DNA of 64,000 nt, from NCBI RefSeq assembly GCF_016864555.1, contig NZ_CP044011.1, positions 1,631,501 through 1,695,500 on the forward strand, given 5' to 3'. The notes under the pieces were generated by a model. It was not told the origin of the DNA, made no database searches, and saw only the letters and a program-made list of their open reading frames with translations. Shown here piece after piece: positions 1 through 8,567 of this stretch (position 1 is its first letter; every line of letters begins with the position of its first letter). Position numbers and translations under genes: made by a program. Source of the stretch: Sinorhizobium sp. BG8. Lineage in GTDB: Bacteria; Pseudomonadota; Alphaproteobacteria; Rhizobiales; Rhizobiaceae.

Positions 1-161
1 TCTCCGATCGCCTCGACCATCCGTTCTTGGGCTGTGGCATACATGCTTTTGTCATCACGACATGCAAGTAGATACTCTTGGAGACTGATCTCCTCTTGCG
101 CAGTACTCGTGTAGATCTCTGAGAAGAGATTGAAGACGTCAGACTCACTTCTTTGCATCAT
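1..161 (-). CDS. prkA: PrkA-family serine protein kinase, N-terminal fragment
   Basis: The reverse strand encodes about 53 residues beginning MMQRSESDVFNLF and containing SLQEYLLACRDDKSMYATA and ERMVEAIGE. This matches the start of PrkA, the AAA+-like serine kinase usually transcribed with yeaH and spoVR. The rest of the gene lies beyond the left edge, so the kinase domain is not visible. A GGGAG at 164-168 precedes two adjacent ATG codons (161 and 158). The second has the better spacing, so the true start may be 158. The family match rests on recognising this N-terminal sequence only. Confidence 0.8.
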   Translation of the reverse strand, partial: MMQRSESDVFNLFSEIYTSTAQEEISLQEYLLACRDDKSMYATAQERMVEAIG

Positions 162-663
162 GCTCTCCCGCGGCAAGCCGGTGTGATGTGAGACGGGATC
201 GCTGCCTATCGGCTACTGCTTCGAGTGAACGGGGATTGGTACTGTAAGTTCCTTCACAAGATCGGCACTGGGATGCGTGCCAAAGCAGCAAACAACGGCG
301 AGAATCCGCGTCATCGTTTCCGGATCGACCGATCGGCGACCGATCGAGCGGTGGGGACGGCGCCAAGTACGAATCATGATAACCCAGAACCATTAAGCGG
401 TCGATCTTACAGAAGAAATTTCCCTCTATTGTTCATTCACGCCCTGTTACTCCTCATCAATTCGTCGTGAATCGCTTGGGGAAAACCGCCTTATTGTCCC
501 GCCACGGCCACCCATTTGATGCTGCGGTGCAATAGCTGCGGGCGAATCACGTCCAACGCCGGTTGCGGAGAGGGGTGATTCGCGCTCGCCGATCCCCTAA
601 GATTGCGGGGGCGTCTGACCGTCAGGATGGGAACTGCGGTCGAATTTCGAAAGGGGAGGCGTG
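162..663. other. Intergenic region, no gene seen
   Basis: This 500-base gap separates the divergent prkA and DUF1349 genes. It has lower G+C than its surroundings. It should hold the promoters of both genes, but no terminator, operator or RNA gene could be identified. A possible 81-codon frame at 225-470 has no convincing ribosome site and no family resemblance. GGGGAGG at 653-659 is the ribosome site of the next gene. Confidence 0.6.
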
Positions 664-1239
664 ATGGAACTTCCATATCGTTGGCTCAACGAGCCTGCAC
701 ACTGGCAGGGCGATGCCCGGGTGCTGACGCTGCGCACGGATGCCCGCACCGATTTCTGGCGCGAGACATTCTATGGCTTCGTTCGCGACAGCGGCCATGC
801 ATTCCTTCGTCCCGTCACCGGGGATTTCACCGCGTCCGCGACGGTCACCGGAGGCTATGAGCAGCTCTACGACCAGGCCGGTCTGATGCTGCGCATCGAC
901 GAGGCGAACTGGATCAAGTGCGGAATCGAATATACGGACGGTCTGATGCATTTCAGCGTCGTGGTCACGCGCGGAGTGTCCGACTGGTCTGTTGTTCCGC
1001 TCCCGGACGTCGGTCCGACCGATCCCCTCTTTGTGCGGCTTACACGCCATGGCGACGCCGTGCGGGTTCAGTTCCGTTTCGGTGAGGCCCACTGGCAACT
1101 GGCAAGGCTTTGCCCCTTCGCCGCAGATGACGCCGAAGTTGGAGTGATGGCCTGTTCACCCGAGCGGGAGGGGTTCGAGGCAACGTTCCGAGATATTGCG
1201 GTCGGTCCGCCGATCGAACGGAACCTCCACGCAGAGTAA
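664..1239 (+). CDS. DUF1349 domain-containing protein
   Basis: This 191-residue cytoplasmic protein has the DUF1349 signature: a YDQAGLMLR stretch near residue 73, then WIKCGIEY and a GVMACSPEREGFEATF tail. The family has a concanavalin-like beta-sandwich fold and is sometimes called regulation of enolase 1. Its biochemical role is unknown, though sugar binding has been suggested from the fold. The start chosen is ATG 664, which has better spacing from GGGGAGG (653-659) than GTG 661. It stands alone between prkA and a DUF1127 gene, so context adds nothing about function. Confidence 0.8.
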   Translation: MELPYRWLNEPAHWQGDARVLTLRTDARTDFWRETFYGFVRDSGHAFLRPVTGDFTASATVTGGYEQLYDQAGLMLRIDEANWIKCGIEYTDGLMHFSVVVTRGVSDWSVVPLPDVGPTDPLFVRLTRHGDAVRVQFRFGEAHWQLARLCPFAADDAEVGVMACSPEREGFEATFRDIAVGPPIERNLHAE

Positions 1240-1437
1240 GCGCAAAACGTGTGAGACTGGCTCGCCTGCGAGTGCAGGCCGCTCGTGACCGAGGGCAGTG
1301 GTATTACCCATCCGCAGTCTTTGCGTCCGGATTGCGGCGGAGCTATTCGATTCTTGCATGCCTAATTTGCAATCGAATGCCTACCGCATGTGCGAAATAA
1401 TGCCTATTTGAGCGTCAAGTTGAAAAGGAGAAGAAAA

Positions 1438-1575
1438 ATGAACATTCGTCAGAAGATCGTTGAATATGCAAAGCTTCGCAAGGCTGTCCGTGAACTCCAG
1501 TCCATGGACGACCACGTGCTGAGCGACCTCGGGATCTCCCGTTCCCAGATCCGCGCTGCCGTCTACGGCCGCTGA
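1438..1575 (+). CDS. DUF1127 small protein
   Basis: This 45-residue protein starts at ATG 1438 behind AAAAGGAG. It has the compact DUF1127 (YjiS-like) form, with an N-terminal helix MNIRQKIVEYAKLRKAVREL followed by DDHVLSDLGISRSQI. In rhizobia and other alphaproteobacteria, short DUF1127 proteins act in phosphate and carbon metabolism and RNA turnover and are often highly expressed. That role is family knowledge and is not shown here. A strong intrinsic terminator follows within 55 bases, so this is a monocistronic unit. Confidence 0.85.
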   Translation: MNIRQKIVEYAKLRKAVRELQSMDDHVLSDLGISRSQIRAAVYGR

Positions 1576-1628
1576 TATCGCGAGAAGTCGCAGCCGGTCA
1601 CAACTGGCAAGCGCCTCGCCGACCGCCA

Positions 1629-1655
1629 AACCTCCGGCCAACCGGAGGTTTTTTT
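1629..1655 (+). terminator. Intrinsic terminator of the DUF1127 gene
   Basis: A perfect 9-bp stem (AACCTCCGG / CCGGAGGTT) closes a four-base loop and runs straight into a T tract. It lies 54 bases after the DUF1127 stop codon. Confidence 0.9.
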
Positions 1656-1872
1656 ATGCCCGGTTGTCGGATTGCCCGACCCGGATGACGTCGTAGAGCG
1701 CGCCCCCCCGAGGCTCCGGGCCCTGCCGACGCGCGGAAACCATACGGCGCCATCTGCGGCCCGGGTCCTTCGCTATGGTCCCTCTATATGCGTGAAAAGA
1801 AACCGGAATCCTGTCTGCGACCTTCGCCGATACGGCTTGACCTCCGCCATGCCGGGCCGTTATGTGGTCGGC

Positions 1873-2077
1873 GACGGTTCCCCGACGATGACTCCGACGG
1901 GATTAATAGGGAACACGGTGCGGAAGACCCGAATGGGACCAAGACCGTGGCTGCCCCCGCAACTGTAAGCGGATTGTCGCCCATCCTCGTGACGCATCAG
2001 CGTCATGCCACTGCGAGTTGAAGATCGCGGGAAGGCAGATGGGAGGCAGATATCCGCGAGCCAGGAGACCTGCCGTC
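1873..2077 (+). promoter_or_regulatory. Cobalamin riboswitch
   Basis: All the hallmark blocks of the B12 aptamer are in order: TTAATAGGGAACACGGTG near 1902, GCCCCCGCAACTGTAAGCGG near 1954, GTCATGCCACTG near 2003, and the B12 box AGCCAGGAGACCTGCC at 2059-2074. GACGG at 1873 and CCGTC at 2073 can close the P1 stem. The element lies upstream of a BtuFCD-type ABC operon on the same strand, whose first start codon is about 210 bases further on. Family members usually repress when adenosylcobalamin is bound. Confidence 0.95.
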
Positions 2078-2233
2078 ATGAGTTCACTCCAATGTCACGG
2101 GCGGGGATGCCCGGAACAGGATACGCCATGACCCACTTTTGCGCCGCCGTGCGCCTTGCTGCTTCTGTTTTTCCCCGTTCGTTGACTTCTTCAACCACGC
2201 AAATCGCGGACTGACATTGCCTGTCCGTGACCG

Positions 2234-2261
2234 AGCCGGTCCGCTTCGTTCGCGGCCGGCT
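2234..2261 (+). promoter_or_regulatory. Hairpin in the B12-operon leader
   Basis: AGCCGG-T-CCGC pairs with GCGGCCGGCT, giving a 10-bp stem with one bulged base, placed between the riboswitch and the first gene. It ends about ten bases before the GGGGAG ribosome site at 2271-2276. There is no T run, so it is not a simple terminator. It may be part of the expression platform that controls access to the ribosome site. The pairing is seen; the role is inferred. Confidence 0.4.
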
Positions 2262-2284
2262 TGCCGATCTGGGGAGATCCACCT

Positions 2285-3319
2285 GTGAAAACCATTCTTA
2301 GAAAATCCGTTGGCATCAGCCTTTGTGCTGTATCCATCCTTTTGACGTCGATGGGGGCCTCTGCCCTGGCGGCCGAAACGACCTACCCGCTGCGCCTCGA
2401 CAATTGCGGGCGTTCGGTGACCTTCCAGAAGGCTCCGGATCGTGCCGTTGCAATCGGCCAGAGCAGCGCGGAAATCATGTACCTCCTTGGTCTTCAGGAC
2501 CGGATGGTCGGCACCGCGGTGTGGATTGGGCCGGTCATCAAGGGCTTCGAGGAGGCCAATGCCAAGGTCGAGCGACTTGCCGACAACGATCCGAGCTTCG
2601 AGAGCGTGGTTGCCAAGAAGCCCGACATCGTCACGGCCCAGTTCCAGTGGCATGTGGGGCCGGAGGGTATCGTCGCGAAACCCGAGCAATTCGAGGAACT
2701 GGGTATTCCGGTCTACACCTCGCCTGCCGATTGCATCGGCAAGGACAATAGCGGTGGAGGCGATGGCGTGCGCCACACGGTCTTCACCATGGACCTGATC
2801 TACCAGGAAATCGCCGACCTGGCGCAGATATTCAATGTGCAGGAACGCGGCGAGAAGCTGGTTGCGGGGCTTAAGGCCCGCGAGGATGCGGCACGCAGGA
2901 AGATCGCTTCGGCGAACGGCAAACTCTCGGCCGTGTTCTGGTTCTCGAGCGCCGAACTCGACATCGATCCCTACGTCGCCGGCAGGAACGGCGCGCCCGG
3001 CTACATCATGTCGGCCCTCGGCATCCAGAATGTCATCGACAGCGAAGAGGAATGGCCGACCGTCGGATGGGAAACCGTCGCCAAGTCCGACCCGACGATC
3101 ATCGTTGCGGGCAAGATGGAGCGCCGCCGCTTTCCGGCGGATGACGTCGAGGTCAAGCGTCAGTTTCTGAAGTCCGATCCCGTTGCAAGCCTCATGTCCG
3201 CGGTGAAGAACGGCCATGTCGTCGAAATGGACGCCCAGGCAATGAACCCGACGATCCGCACGATCGAAGGCATCGAGGTTCTGGCCGACGCGATCGAGAA
3301 ATCCGGTTTGGGCCAGTGA
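2285..3319 (+). CDS. ABC transporter periplasmic binding protein, BtuF/FecB type
   Basis: This 344-residue protein has a Sec signal peptide (MKTILRKSVGISLCAVSIL...ALA, about residues 1-30), then a class III (helical-backbone) binding protein fold: DNCGRSVTF, DRAVAIGQSSAEIMYLLGL, and a late EVLADAIEKSG. The start is GTG 2285, eight bases after GGGGAG. Class III binding proteins carry siderophores, heme or cobalamin. The upstream B12 riboswitch makes a corrinoid (or cobalt-related) ligand most likely, but the sequence alone does not separate these. It overlaps the permease gene by four bases (GTGA). Confidence 0.85.
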   Translation: MKTILRKSVGISLCAVSILLTSMGASALAAETTYPLRLDNCGRSVTFQKAPDRAVAIGQSSAEIMYLLGLQDRMVGTAVWIGPVIKGFEEANAKVERLADNDPSFESVVAKKPDIVTAQFQWHVGPEGIVAKPEQFEELGIPVYTSPADCIGKDNSGGGDGVRHTVFTMDLIYQEIADLAQIFNVQERGEKLVAGLKAREDAARRKIASANGKLSAVFWFSSAELDIDPYVAGRNGAPGYIMSALGIQNVIDSEEEWPTVGWETVAKSDPTIIVAGKMERRRFPADDVEVKRQFLKSDPVASLMSAVKNGHVVEMDAQAMNPTIRTIEGIEVLADAIEKSGLGQ

Positions 3320-4344
3320 CCGGTGTGACCGCGTCATTGTCGCGGACAAGCGCCACGGTTCTGGCGCTTGTCCTGCTCGTTGTCGCGCTGTGGCTTGGCG
3401 CGGCAATCGGCGAGACGGCCATACCCATGGACGTGGTTGCCAAGACGGTTGCCAACCGCCTCTGGCATGCGGGCTATTCTCTGGACCCCATCGACGAGGG
3501 CATCATCTGGAACTACCGCCTGAGCCGCGCGGTCGTTGCCGCCTGCTGCGGCTCGGCCCTGGCTGTGTCCGGGGTCGTGTTGCAGTCGCTTCTGCGCAAC
3601 CCGCTTGCCGACCCCTACATCCTCGGCATTTCGGCAGGTGCATCGACGGGAGCGGTCAGTGTCGCCATTCTCGGTTTCGGCAGCGGACTGCTCACGCTGC
3701 CGATCGGTGCGTTCTTCGGCGCGCTTGTTGCCTTCGGCCTTGTCAGCCTGCTCTCCATGCGTGCCGGGAGAGGCACGGGCGCGATCATTCTGGCAGGCGT
3801 CGCTGGTTCGCAGCTCTTCAATGCGCTGACGTCCTTCATCGTCACCAAGGCCGCAAACGCCGAGCAGGCGCGCGGCATCATGTTCTGGCTGCTGGGCAAC
3901 CTCTCCGGGGTTCGCTGGCCGGATGTGTGGCTCGCATTTCCCGTCGCGATTGTCGGGTTTGTCATTTGTCTATGGCATTCGCGGGCGCTCGATGGCTTCA
4001 CCTTCGGGTCAGAGTCTGCCGCATCTCTCGGCATCCCGGTTCGCCGGGTCTATGTCGTGTTGATTGGTGCCTCGGCCATGGTGACTGCTGTGATGGTCAG
4101 CATCGTCGGTTCAATCGGTTTTGTCGGGCTGGTAATACCCCATGCGGCGCGCATGATCGTCGGTGTCCGGCACGGTTTCCTGTTGCCGGCCTCGGCCCTC
4201 ATTGGGGCCGTGTTCATGATCGCGGCCGATATCCTGTCCCGCGTCATCATTCCCGGACAGGTCCTGCCGATCGGCGTGATCACGGCGCTTTTCGGTGCAC
4301 CGGCCTTCGCCTTCATTCTGGGACAGCGGAGGGCTGCTGCATGA
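3316..4344 (+). CDS. ABC transporter permease, FecCD/BtuC family
   Basis: This 342-residue inner-membrane protein has about nine or ten hydrophobic segments. Family motifs include RLSRAVVAACCGSALAVSGV, LLRNPLADPYILGISAGAS and GFVGLVIPHAARMIVG near the C terminus. It forms the channel of a type II importer, normally as a dimer with two ATPases. Translation is coupled on both sides: GTG 3316 overlaps the stop of the binding-protein gene, and its own stop overlaps the ATPase start (ATGA). Riboswitch context suggests corrinoid uptake. Confidence 0.9.
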   Translation: MTGVTASLSRTSATVLALVLLVVALWLGAAIGETAIPMDVVAKTVANRLWHAGYSLDPIDEGIIWNYRLSRAVVAACCGSALAVSGVVLQSLLRNPLADPYILGISAGASTGAVSVAILGFGSGLLTLPIGAFFGALVAFGLVSLLSMRAGRGTGAIILAGVAGSQLFNALTSFIVTKAANAEQARGIMFWLLGNLSGVRWPDVWLAFPVAIVGFVICLWHSRALDGFTFGSESAASLGIPVRRVYVVLIGASAMVTAVMVSIVGSIGFVGLVIPHAARMIVGVRHGFLLPASALIGAVFMIAADILSRVIIPGQVLPIGVITALFGAPAFAFILGQRRAAA

Positions 4345-5144
4345 AACTCTCCGCACGCGAGGTCTCATGGTCGGCCGGGGGTGTCTCCATCCTGGAAGGC
4401 GTGTCGCTTGATATCGTTCCCGGCGAGTTCCTGGGTATCGTCGGGCCGAACGGTTCCGGCAAGACCAGCCTGATGTCCCTGCTTGCCGGTATCCGGCGAC
4501 CCCGGTCCGGCACCGTGCTCCTGGATGGACAGCCGATGCAGGATCTTGGACGCCGCGAGGTCGCACGATGCCTCGCGCTGGTCGAGCAGCAGGCCGAGAC
4601 GGGCGAGCGGATAACGGCGCGCCAGGCGGTCGAACTTGGCCGCACGCCCCATCTCGGCGCTCTCTCGCCCTGGTCGATCAAGGATGACGGCATCGTCGAC
4701 GAGGCGATCCGCAACGTCGACATGGCGCAGTTTGCGGGGCGCATGTGGCATACGCTGTCCGGTGGAGAGCGTCAGCGCCTCCACATCGCGCGTGCACTGG
4801 CACAACAGCCCAAGATCCTGCTCCTGGACGAACCGACGAACCATCTCGATATCGGCCACCAGATAGGTTTGCTGCATCTGGTTCGGCAACAGGGGCTGAC
4901 GGTGGTCGCCGCGCTCCACGATCTCAACCATGCCGCCATGTTCTGTGATCGCATCGCCGTCATGAACGGCGGCCGCATAGCAGCACTGGGCCGCCCGCGC
5001 GCGGTGCTGAATGCCGAACGCATTCATACGGTCTTCGGCGTCGACGTCCATGTCGAACATGAAGGCGAGCATGGCTGCCATATCCGCTATCGAGCGCCCG
5101 GATTTTCAACGACCGAACCAGAACTGGCCAGAAGATTTTCATGA
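4341..5144 (+). CDS. ABC transporter ATP-binding protein, BtuD/FecE family
   Basis: This 267-residue cytoplasmic ATPase has Walker A GPNGSGKT at residues 35-42, signature LSGGERQR, Walker B ILLLDEPTNHLD and the switch region AALHDLNHA. It is similar in length and layout to BtuD/FecE/HmuV. The start ATG overlaps the permease stop (ATGA), and its stop overlaps the next start, so the four genes are almost certainly one transcript under the B12 riboswitch. It powers the importer formed with the two upstream products. Confidence 0.92.
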   Translation: MKLSAREVSWSAGGVSILEGVSLDIVPGEFLGIVGPNGSGKTSLMSLLAGIRRPRSGTVLLDGQPMQDLGRREVARCLALVEQQAETGERITARQAVELGRTPHLGALSPWSIKDDGIVDEAIRNVDMAQFAGRMWHTLSGGERQRLHIARALAQQPKILLLDEPTNHLDIGHQIGLLHLVRQQGLTVVAALHDLNHAAMFCDRIAVMNGGRIAALGRPRAVLNAERIHTVFGVDVHVEHEGEHGCHIRYRAPGFSTTEPELARRFS

Positions 5145-5596
5145 CTGCGTTATTCAAAGCATTGTGCGTCGCTTCGATTGCATTCGCCGCCCCGCCGTCC
5201 GCCCTGGCCGAGACCTTCGAGGTCCGGATGCTGAACCGGGGCGAGAAGGGATCCATGGTTTTCGAGCCGGATTTCCTGGCGTTGAAGTCCGGAGACAGCA
5301 TCAGGTTCATCGCCACGAACAAGAGCCACAACGCCGCCACCATCGACGGGATGGTTCCGGACGGCTATCCCGGGTTCAAGGGCAGGATCAACGAGGAGAT
5401 CACGGTACGGTTCGATCAGGCCGGTTTCTACGGCATCAAGTGCTCTCCGCACTACGGCATGGGCATGGTGTTGCTGGTCAAGGTCGGCGACGCGCAGTTG
5501 CCGGAAAGCTATCGGGCGATTGATTTCCCCGCCCGTGCGAAGCCGCGCTTCGAAGCTCTCTTCGATGCAGTGACCACGGCGGCCGCGGCACCATGA
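5141..5596 (+). CDS. Pseudoazurin-type blue copper protein
   Basis: This 151-residue periplasmic cupredoxin has a signal peptide ending near ALAE (about residue 24). All four type-1 copper ligands are placed as in pseudoazurin: His63 (KSHNA), Cys101 (IKCSPH), His104 and Met109, with the same 38-residue His-Cys spacing and the C-x2-H-x4-M loop. Pseudoazurins shuttle single electrons, classically to nitrite or nitrous oxide reductases. None of these is in view. The gene overlaps the ABC ATPase by four bases, so it appears to be the last gene of the B12-controlled operon, which is unusual. Confidence 0.85.
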   Translation: MTALFKALCVASIAFAAPPSALAETFEVRMLNRGEKGSMVFEPDFLALKSGDSIRFIATNKSHNAATIDGMVPDGYPGFKGRINEEITVRFDQAGFYGIKCSPHYGMGMVLLVKVGDAQLPESYRAIDFPARAKPRFEALFDAVTTAAAAP

Positions 5597-5765
5597 TGTA
5601 CGCCGCAGGGGTCAGCCGGCATCTCAAGAAGTGCAGGTTGTAATCCGGTCGCGTACGTATTTTTCGCGCGTCCTGATGTGTATGATGGGTGGAAACTATG
5701 CCGGCGCCGGGGTTTGGCCGGAACTGTTGCCATACTGGCCCGTGACCTGCGGCAAGGAGCGTGAT

Positions 5766-6782
5766 TTGCGCCTCATCATCGGTATTCTGGCTTTTATCCT
5801 TTTCTCAGTTTCCATTGCCGTTGCAACAACCTGGGCAACCCTTGCGCTGTGGTATCGCCTGCCGGCGCCGGAGCTTGTGAGAGCCGTTGCGTCCTGTGTC
5901 GCAGCTCTGGCGGGTCTGGCGACGATCGTCGCCCTGCTCACGCGAATGCGGATCCGGGCCGTCGTCCTCTTTCTTGTCGCATTCGCGGGTGTGCTGGGCT
6001 GGTGGAGCACGATAAAGCCCCCCGCAAGCGCTGACTGGGCGCCGGACGTCGCACGCCAGGTGACGGGATCGCTCGAGGGTGACACGCTGACGCTTACGGA
6101 CGTGCGGGATTTCGAATGGCGCAGCAAGACCGACTTCACCGAACGCTGGACGACGCGAACCTACGATCTCAACGGCTTGCGATCGCTCGACCTGTTCATG
6201 TCCTACTGGTCGGGGCCGGACATCGCCCATGTCATCATGAGCTTCGGGTTCGAGGGTGGCGAGTACCTTGCCTGGTCGGTGGAGGTGCGTCGGCGGGTCG
6301 GTGGCCAGTTCTCGCCCATTGCCGACTTTTTCAAGAGCAATGCCCTGGTGATCGTGGCGGCTGACGAGCGCGACGTGGTCGGTGTCAGGTCGAACGTTCG
6401 CGGAGAAGACGTCCAGATCTATCGCCTGAAAGCTTCGCCCGCGGCGGCTCGCGCTCTGCTCCTAGCGTATGTGGAGGATGCCAACGCACTGGCGGCCGCT
6501 CCGCAATTCTACAACTCCGTCACCACGAACTGCACGACGGTGGTCGTCAGAATGATGCGTGCCATCGGTGACCGCGTTCCGCTTGACTGGCGGCTGATTG
6601 TCAACGGCTACTTGCCTGAGTACGCCTATGATCGCGGCGCCCTCGACATGCGCTACTCGCTCGAGGAGCTGCGATCGCTCGCCCATATCGACAAGCGTGC
6701 TCAGGCCGCCGGCCTCGCGCCGGACTTTTCCCGGCTGATCCGTGTCGGCGCGCCCGATCCTTCGACGGTGGCACTGCAATGA
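5766..6782 (+). CDS. DUF4105 (Lnb-like periplasmic domain) membrane protein
   Basis: This 338-residue protein has three N-terminal membrane segments (about residues 1-30, 33-57 and 62-82) followed by a periplasmic DUF4105 domain. The domain carries DFEWRSKTDF, the aspartate- and tyrosine-rich TRTYDLN, and the conserved Cys block TTNCTTVVVRM with Cys256. The domain resembles papain-like cysteine hydrolases, so a peptidase or acyl-transfer role is possible but unproven. TTG 5766 is chosen because AAGGAG (5754-5759) sits six bases upstream; the only earlier in-frame starts lack a ribosome site. It follows the B12 operon by 170 bases and is probably separate. Confidence 0.75.
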   Translation: MRLIIGILAFILFSVSIAVATTWATLALWYRLPAPELVRAVASCVAALAGLATIVALLTRMRIRAVVLFLVAFAGVLGWWSTIKPPASADWAPDVARQVTGSLEGDTLTLTDVRDFEWRSKTDFTERWTTRTYDLNGLRSLDLFMSYWSGPDIAHVIMSFGFEGGEYLAWSVEVRRRVGGQFSPIADFFKSNALVIVAADERDVVGVRSNVRGEDVQIYRLKASPAAARALLLAYVEDANALAAAPQFYNSVTTNCTTVVVRMMRAIGDRVPLDWRLIVNGYLPEYAYDRGALDMRYSLEELRSLAHIDKRAQAAGLAPDFSRLIRVGAPDPSTVALQ

Positions 6783-7082
6783 GCATTGCTTCTCTTTGAA
6801 TGTAGGGTGTCACTGACGAACGTCTTTTCGGGTCGCCAGTGTAGCCGCGGATGGACATTCGTGGGGTGCCATTGCTGCCAGCCCTTCTGCATCTTCGAAA
6901 ACGAATTAAAATTGGCCCAAGAAAACAGAGACATAGATAGTAATTAGGAATTGGTTAGCTGGATTTCTCACTCGGGACCGAGAAGAATCCGGCTTTTTGA
7001 CATTTATACTTGCAGATGAAGAATAAGGAGATACTCTGAACTTTCCAGGACGGGAATTTGCAGCATTGGGAGGTGGAGCAAA
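6783..7082. other. Intergenic region, no gene seen
   Basis: This 300-base gap before the DUF3300 gene is A+T-rich in its second half (about 6895-7045), consistent with a promoter. No terminator, RNA gene or clear operator was identified. GGGAGG at about 7069-7074 is the likely ribosome site of the next gene. Confidence 0.5.
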
Positions 7083-8543
7083 ATGTCTCGTACGAATGGA
7101 TTTCGGCTGGCAACGGCCCTATGGCTCATCCTGGCCCTGTCGGGATCGCTCTATTCTACCGCTACAGCGCAGGAACAGACAGCAGCGGCGGCCACCACAC
7201 AGGCAACCGACGACGAGGCGCCCGATCCGCTAAGCGAGGACGAGCTTGAAGTTCTCGTCGCCCGCATCGCGCTCTATCCCGATGAACTCGTGGCACTCGT
7301 GACGTCCGCATCGCTCTATCCACTGCAGGTCGTGGAAGCCGCGCGGTATCTGGAAAATCTCAAGAAGGACAAGAACCTCAAGCCGAAGGATAGCTGGGAC
7401 GGCAGCATCATCTCGCTGCTGAACTACCCTGAGGTCGTCAAGATGATGAGTGACGACCTCGACTGGACCCAGTCGCTCGGCGATGCTCTCTCCTATCAGC
7501 AGAAGGACGTGCTGGTCGCGATCCAGCAACTGCGCGACAAGGCGGTCGCGGACGGCATCATCAAGACCGACGACAAGATGAAGGTGACTGAGGAAAACGA
7601 GAATGTCGTGATCCAGTCGGCCAATCCCGAGACCATCTATGTGCCGCAGTACGCCCCTCAGATGCTCTATGAGGACAACTACCCGCCGGAGCCGGTTTCC
7701 TATTATGCGGAGCCGTACCCCAACTATTATCTTCCCACGGCAACATTCTTTGCCGGAGCGATCACAGGCGGGCTCTGGGCGGCCGCTGTCGATTGGGATG
7801 ACTGGGGCGTCTGGGGCGGAGACTGGGACGGGGACATCGATGTCGATTGCAACAAGTGCTTCAACAACGTTGACCTCGACGGAAAGTTCAAGGGCAAGGA
7901 CATCGACTGGAGGAACGTCGACCGCAGCAAGATCAACTTCGACAAGAACCAGTTCAAGAACATCGATCGCAACGCGCTGAAGAACAACATCAAGGCGAAC
8001 GATCGCAACAGCTTCAAGTCCAAGGCCAATGCCATTGGCAGCGACCGCAACAAGAACATCCGCAACAAGGCGTCGGGTGTCAGCGTGAAGGATGTCCGTC
8101 AAAGCAAGATCGACAAGGATAGGATCAACCGCGAGAGGGCGAACAGGCCGGGTGGCGACAGGGCGAACAGGCCGAGCGGAGAGAAGATCGGTTCGGCAAC
8201 TGCAGGCAACAGGGCAGGCCAGGCTGCGAGGCCGGGCAACAAGGCCTCTAATGTGAAGGCGAAGGGAAACATCGATCGCAAGTCCGGCAAGCCGAAACCG
8301 GGCGCACGCGCGGACAACAGGCCGAAGAAGCCGTCGGCGCTTGGGCGTGTCGATAGTGGCAAGCGCACTCAGATGCAGTCCAACCGTGGCCGCCAGGCCA
8401 TGGGCGGCGGAAATCGCGGCGGAGGCAGAAGCATGTCGTCAAGCCGTGGCCACAAGACCATGTACCGGGGCGGCGGCGGCGGTCATCGAGGCGGTGGCGG
8501 TGGTCATCGCGGTGGCGGTGGACGTGGCGGCGGTCGTCGCTGA
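7083..8543 (+). CDS. DUF3300 domain-containing secreted protein
   Basis: This 486-residue exported protein has a signal peptide (about 1-29, ending STATAQ). Next comes the DUF3300 domain at about 45-225, with VARIALYPDELVALVTSAS, YPLQVVEAARYL and NPETIYVPQYAP. A Trp/Asp-rich stretch, DWDDWGVWGGDWDGD, follows. The last 200 residues are basic and low-complexity: KxxNxDRNxxK-like segments, then R/N/P/G-rich sequence ending in glycine-histidine-arginine repeats. DUF3300 has no settled function. It is followed 24 bases later by DUF2950, a frequent partner, so the two are likely co-transcribed and act in the envelope. Confidence 0.85.
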   Translation: MSRTNGFRLATALWLILALSGSLYSTATAQEQTAAAATTQATDDEAPDPLSEDELEVLVARIALYPDELVALVTSASLYPLQVVEAARYLENLKKDKNLKPKDSWDGSIISLLNYPEVVKMMSDDLDWTQSLGDALSYQQKDVLVAIQQLRDKAVADGIIKTDDKMKVTEENENVVIQSANPETIYVPQYAPQMLYEDNYPPEPVSYYAEPYPNYYLPTATFFAGAITGGLWAAAVDWDDWGVWGGDWDGDIDVDCNKCFNNVDLDGKFKGKDIDWRNVDRSKINFDKNQFKNIDRNALKNNIKANDRNSFKSKANAIGSDRNKNIRNKASGVSVKDVRQSKIDKDRINRERANRPGGDRANRPSGEKIGSATAGNRAGQAARPGNKASNVKAKGNIDRKSGKPKPGARADNRPKKPSALGRVDSGKRTQMQSNRGRQAMGGGNRGGGRSMSSSRGHKTMYRGGGGGHRGGGGGHRGGGGRGGGRR

Positions 8544-8567
8544 TCGCGGGCAACAAGGAAGACAGCC

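Noticed and set aside
225..470. 81-codon frame in the left intergenic region
   Set aside because: It has no ribosome site, no known motif and odd composition; probably noncoding.
8440..8543. Tandem GGC/CAT-like repeats at the DUF3300 end considered as a CRISPR or satellite repeat
   Set aside because: They are in-frame codons for a glycine-histidine-arginine tail.
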